Origin: Planctomycetaceae bacterium
GTDB taxonomy: Bacteria; Planctomycetota; Planctomycetia; Pirellulales; Pirellulaceae
Assembly (NCBI GenBank): GCA_007129635.1
Contig: SKVE01000536.1
Coordinates: 1-8,189, forward strand
DNA: 8,189 nucleotides
Direction of reading: 5' to 3'
A model generated the notes under the pieces. The model had not been told where the DNA came from. It saw nothing but the letters and a program-made list of their open reading frames with translations, and did not search any database. Of the stretch, positions 7,101 to 8,189 are shown one piece after another; the stretch's first letter is position 1; every line of letters begins with the position of its first letter. The position numbers and the translations under genes were made by a program.

Positions 7101-7258
7101 TGGCGTTAGGGCGAGGCATCGGGGCCGAAATCCGTACGGGCGTGGGGATCGCTTCGGTCGGCGGTATCCTGGTTTCCGGCGTCCTAACCCTAATCGTGAT
7201 GCCGATCCTGTACGATCTGTGCACGCGAAAAGAAACCAACGATCGGCTGAATCCATGA
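4172..7258 (+). CDS. RND-family efflux permease (AcrB/MdtB-like), atypical proton-relay residues
   Basis: Inner-membrane pump subunit of 1028 residues, the normal length for the HAE-1/AcrB class. TM1 (about 11-28) leads into the first periplasmic porter/docking region (about 35-330, with YPGASPEELESDVAKRIED), then TM2-TM6 (about 337-490), TM7 (about 525-545), the second periplasmic region (to about 860) and TM8-TM12. The internal two-fold repeat is evident. TM4 reads MSVGVLVTNSIVVLEA where AcrB-like pumps have LLVDDAIVVVEN, so both relay aspartates are replaced by T399 and N400. TM10 reads GIVVNNAILIMD, with N929 at the relay lysine; that change is common in some RND subgroups. The TM11 arginines (R959, R961 in ERFRPIVM) are kept. 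No frameshift or truncation is visible, so it is probably functional with a different coupling mechanism. The start is fixed by the ATGA overlap with the adaptor gene. The substrate is unknown. The last 13 codons are duplicated downstream. Confidence 0.95.
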   Translation: MILSDFAVRRPVAMSCLILGLTLLGINAYRKMGLELMPQADVPFITVVTVYPGASPEELESDVAKRIEDAVVSIDGLKHVNSVCMENVCQTMLEFQLDVNVDIAATDVREKLDLIRADLPADVEDPIIQKFDINAKPIITLALTGDVPLDELYDFADNTLRDRITVIAGVADVQLIGGAKRRVHVELDRIRLAARGLNSLDVVQTIQQAVRTVPSGRVRDGGTEYTVKFDADFQQVIDLQDLEIANENGQRCYLRDIGQVFMATEELRQAAMLDGRAAIAIKVIKKADANAVQVTDAVRRAMDMLNAELPGGMQLVWIEDDGMFIEANNRSAWLNVGQGILLTAGILFLFLYNLRALLVVCITMPLTIIIGLFFMQAVGFTLNTSTLIAIGMSVGVLVTNSIVVLEAIVKRLDQCGDARQAARLGANEAFIAVLASAGTNVVVLFPLSVMPTMIGMFIGPLAMTMFIMTVVSLFISFTLTPMLCSLLLRPRQPDSRTLLAWMERGWNGGFQRLVALYRRLLQFNERHRWAAVLTLLAILGMFVHSMWLGGRLGTSAFAETDRGAVYLRLEFPTRYELAETVRRVQQAETRLAGLPELRHILSSIGKVESILGQSSEGVYLAQLLLKFSERTERQTTIDELMHQVRQRMEGFPDALVGVSQPSLIGGQSNPVELEIYGDRLETLDDLILQAHEIAEAIPGIRDPDTSVRPGKPEIRIFPRRAVLSDLGIPAVPLGLTLRANLEGIKAGTFKQEARSYDIVVKLAEQEGKDQIRAFQLAGMDGHPLVLTNVSRIEETEMPVQIIRKDKRRIAKLYSQLDESRLPLGLAVQQISAALDQQVDLPPGYGYGFAGDYEFMAEGQAGLAEAGMLSVILVILTLAAILESFRQPAIILVTIPLALIGTTWALALAGESFSIFVIMGIVMMMGIVVNNAILIMDRFNALVHEGTPRHQAMITASCERFRPIVMITLAAVLGMMPLALGRGIGAEIRTGVGIASVGGILVSGVLTLIVMPILYDLCTRKETNDRLNP
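7211..7249 (+). repeat. Direct repeat, left copy (inside the 3' end of the permease gene)
   Basis: This is the left copy of a ~40-bp direct repeat; the right copy lies at 7956-7999. It starts TACGATCTGTGCACG and ends CCAACGATCGGCTG. The copies differ by one substitution (C/T at the third base) and by GGAAA, present only in the right copy. Here the sequence is coding (YDLCTRKETNDRL), so this copy is probably the original or a functional reconstitution of it. Confidence 0.9.
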
Positions 7259-7265
7259 TATTTGG
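7250..7265 (+). repeat. Short degenerate direct repeat, left copy
   Basis: AATCCATGATATTTGG resembles AATCCCATGAAATCTGG at 7934-7950: 14 identities in 16 bases plus one inserted C. It includes the last codons and stop of the permease gene. It abuts the inner edge of the left long repeat, and its partner lies just inside the right long repeat. It may be chance or part of the insertion junction. Confidence 0.35.
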
Positions 7266-7279
7266 CTTTGGGGATCGCT

Positions 7280-7540
7280 TTACTCGATGGAACCGCGGCT
7301 AGGATATTCGTTGATCCGCATCAAAGGAATATAGTCGGTTTCCAGGATCTCCGTTGCTTGTTGGGCACTGAGCCGGAATGCACTTCGCCCACCGGTCAGG
7401 GTGCTGAAGAATTCCGCCAGGCCGTGCAAATAAAAGCCCATGTCGCCGCGATCAAGCAAACGACCGCAGGCAGCGTGGTGCGGCTCGGACGCGACCACTG
7501 CGGCGACCAGCACAGAGGTATCGATGAAATCCACCTTCAA
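7280..7540 (-). pseudogene. Truncated VapC-like PIN-domain toxin
   Basis: This is the N-terminal part of a PIN-domain ribonuclease, the toxin of a VapBC module. Only 86 codons are present, against roughly 130-140 for intact family members. The first catalytic acid is in FIDTSVLVA (D7) and the second in LAEFFSTLTGG (E43). The C-terminal half, which should bring the last one or two metal-binding aspartates, is missing: the frame ends in INEYPSRGSIE and a stop just 21 bp from the permease stop. It begins at TTG overlapping the antitoxin stop (TTGA, 7537-7540); a GTG two codons later has a better-spaced GGGAG. Family knowledge says all the acids are needed for Mg2+-dependent RNA cleavage, so this product is probably inactive. 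It may still bind the antitoxin. Confidence 0.75.
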
Positions 7541-7809
7541 TGCTCCCGACGCATACCCGCGAAACGATCCAAATGTTCCTGGCGAGCGTCCTGAACCGCC
7601 TTCGCGGCGTCGAATCCCTCCCAGCCTACGATGACGCGCCGCTTGCCGCGCAGCTCCAGATGCACTTCGTTTGGTTCGCGGGTGAGTTCCAGCCGATCAC
7701 CGACCAGTTCCAATCGCAATCGCGCGCCAGGCTGCAAGTGCATCTTCTCGCGAATGCGTTTAGGAATCACCACTCTGCCTGCCTTATCCACCTTCAGCGT
7801 TGTCGCCAT
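7537..7809 (-). CDS. AbrB/SpoVT-family antitoxin (VapB-like)
   Basis: This 90-residue DNA-binding antitoxin has an N-terminal SpoVT-AbrB swapped-hairpin domain, seen as LKVDKAGRVVIPKRIREKM (5-23) followed by QPGARLRLEL. A charged C-terminal region (about 50-90) would wrap the toxin. The start at 7809 is chosen over the in-frame ATG at 7917 because AGGTGA lies 7 nt upstream and because the longer form would begin inside the predicted promoter. Its stop overlaps the start of the truncated PIN gene, the usual vapBC coupling. With its toxin broken it may now act as a stand-alone regulator that binds its own promoter, or be decaying. The reading frame itself is undamaged. Confidence 0.88.
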   Translation of the reverse strand: MATTLKVDKAGRVVIPKRIREKMHLQPGARLRLELVGDRLELTREPNEVHLELRGKRRVIVGWEGFDAAKAVQDARQEHLDRFAGMRREH

Positions 7810-7907
7810 GCTGGACTCACCTTTCGCGTTCGTCCGCCTCGATTTCGTGGCTTCGCCCTCCCAGTCCATCGGGAGTCTTTTGGACGGAGGCTTTTCCAAC
7901 GATTTCA

Positions 7908-7935
7908 AGAATACCATTTAGAATGGCATTGTCAA
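7908..7935 (-). promoter_or_regulatory. Promoter of the vapBC-like module
   Basis: On the minus strand, a perfect TTGACA (complement of 7930-7935) lies 16 bp from TATTCT (complement of 7908-7913). The start site would be near 7901, with a leader of about 90 nt. An inverted repeat fills the spacer, as expected for an autoregulated toxin-antitoxin promoter. Confidence 0.6.
7910..7930. promoter_or_regulatory. Probable VapB operator (inverted repeat)
   Basis: AATACCATT-TAG-AATGGCATT has two 9-bp arms with a single mismatch and a 3-bp centre. It lies between the -35 and -10 boxes of the antitoxin promoter, so binding by VapB alone or in a VapBC complex would block transcription. The TTGACA and this operator survive even though the toxin is truncated. 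Confidence 0.6.
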
Positions 7936-7950
7936 TCCCATGAAATCTGG
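7934..7950 (+). repeat. Short degenerate direct repeat, right copy
   Basis: AATCCCATGAAATCTGG is the partner of 7250-7265. It lies 5 bp before the right copy of the long direct repeat and touches the -35 box of the antitoxin promoter. Confidence 0.35.
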
Positions 7951-7955
7951 GAGGG

Positions 7956-7999
7956 TATGATCTGTGCACGCGAAAAGAAAGGAAACCAACGATCGGCTG
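7956..7999 (+). repeat. Direct repeat, right copy (orphan copy of the permease 3' end)
   Basis: This is a second copy of the last coding bases of the RND permease gene (7211-7249), in the same orientation and 745 bp downstream, beyond the VapBC-like module. It carries GGAAA that the coding copy lacks, which would shift the frame. No gene runs through it here. The two copies bracket the toxin-antitoxin module and mark an insertion or duplication boundary. Confidence 0.9.
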
Positions 8000-8189
8000 C
8001 GACCCTGCCGGTTCTGTAGATTTTATGGATTAGGCTGATTTTTCAGAAGATTCATGCCGAAAGAAGCCCTAGTGTCTGACGTTGGGGATCGGATTGTTTC
8101 TTGAAGGTACAGCCGCATGCTGGAAATGCGCAATGGTCGGCCATGGGTACCGGTGGAATGCTCGCACAAGTCCATTCATTACTTTTTGA
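8000..8189. other. Right-edge region without an assignable gene
   Basis: I see no recognisable gene here. A 24-codon open frame begins at an ATG at 8117, with GAAGG 9 nt upstream, and runs to the right edge (MLEMRNGRPWVP...); it could be the start of a gene but matches nothing I know. Two weak hairpins are present: CTGA-TTTT-TCAG near 8035-8046, and CGCAT/ATGCG at 8114-8130. Neither looks like a terminator. This sequence may once have directly followed the permease gene before the module arrived. Confidence 0.3.

Noticed and set aside
7259..7320. A terminator between the convergent permease and truncated toxin genes
   Set aside because: No stable GC-rich stem followed by a T-run is visible on either strand.
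7810..7917. An in-frame ATG at 7917 for the antitoxin
   Set aside because: It falls inside the predicted promoter and operator, and the added residues do not belong to the AbrB fold.
8054..8104. A 16-codon open frame beginning MPKEALVSD
   Set aside because: It is too short, with no ribosome binding site and no neighbouring coupled gene.
1..8189. CRISPR arrays, tRNA or rRNA genes, and transposase genes
   Set aside because: No regularly spaced repeats, cloverleaf-like sequence, rRNA-like blocks or transposase motifs were seen.

Overview
The window is a compact, GC-rich bacterial segment (GC above 50% by eye) centred on a complete tripartite RND efflux locus. It comes from a Gram-negative-type (diderm) organism, since it encodes an outer-membrane lipoprotein channel, a periplasmic adaptor and an inner-membrane RND pump. 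The codon use and the style of the small flanking genes remind me of Planctomycetota (Pirellulaceae-like). That placement is a weak inference, because there is no rRNA or other phylogenetic marker here.

Left flank (1-551, minus strand): a small gene of 85 codons with a plausible promoter and a GTG start. It is followed, with a TGATG stop/start overlap, by a gene that runs off the left edge. The layout and the visible N-terminus suggest an antitoxin plus a ParE/RelE-like toxin, but this is tentative. Between this pair and the efflux genes lies about 190 bp of unexplained sequence.

Centre (552-7258): an outer-membrane efflux lipoprotein (minus strand) is divergent from a plus-strand operon of tetR-family regulator, HlyD/AcrA-type adaptor and RND permease. 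The three operon genes are joined by two 4-bp ATGA overlaps. A good sigma70-like promoter (TTGACG-18-TAGAAT) precedes the operon. A perfect inverted repeat (ATGACCG-AG-CGGTCAT) covers the end of its -10 box and the likely start site, the expected layout for self-repression by the TetR protein. Together the genes would form a regulator-controlled pump that exports small toxic compounds from the periplasm or inner membrane to the outside. The permease lacks the aspartate pair in TM4 and the lysine in TM10 that form the canonical proton relay of AcrB-type pumps, which is the most interesting protein-level observation.

Right flank (7211-8189): a VapBC-type module on the minus strand abuts the 3' end of the permease gene. 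The AbrB-fold antitoxin is intact and has a well-formed promoter carrying an inverted-repeat operator. The PIN-domain toxin is cut short to 86 codons and lacks its C-terminal catalytic half. The whole module lies between two direct copies of the last ~39 bp of the permease coding sequence (7211-7249 and 7956-7999), the mark of an insertion or duplication event at the 3' end of the pump gene. The last ~190 bp hold nothing I can assign.
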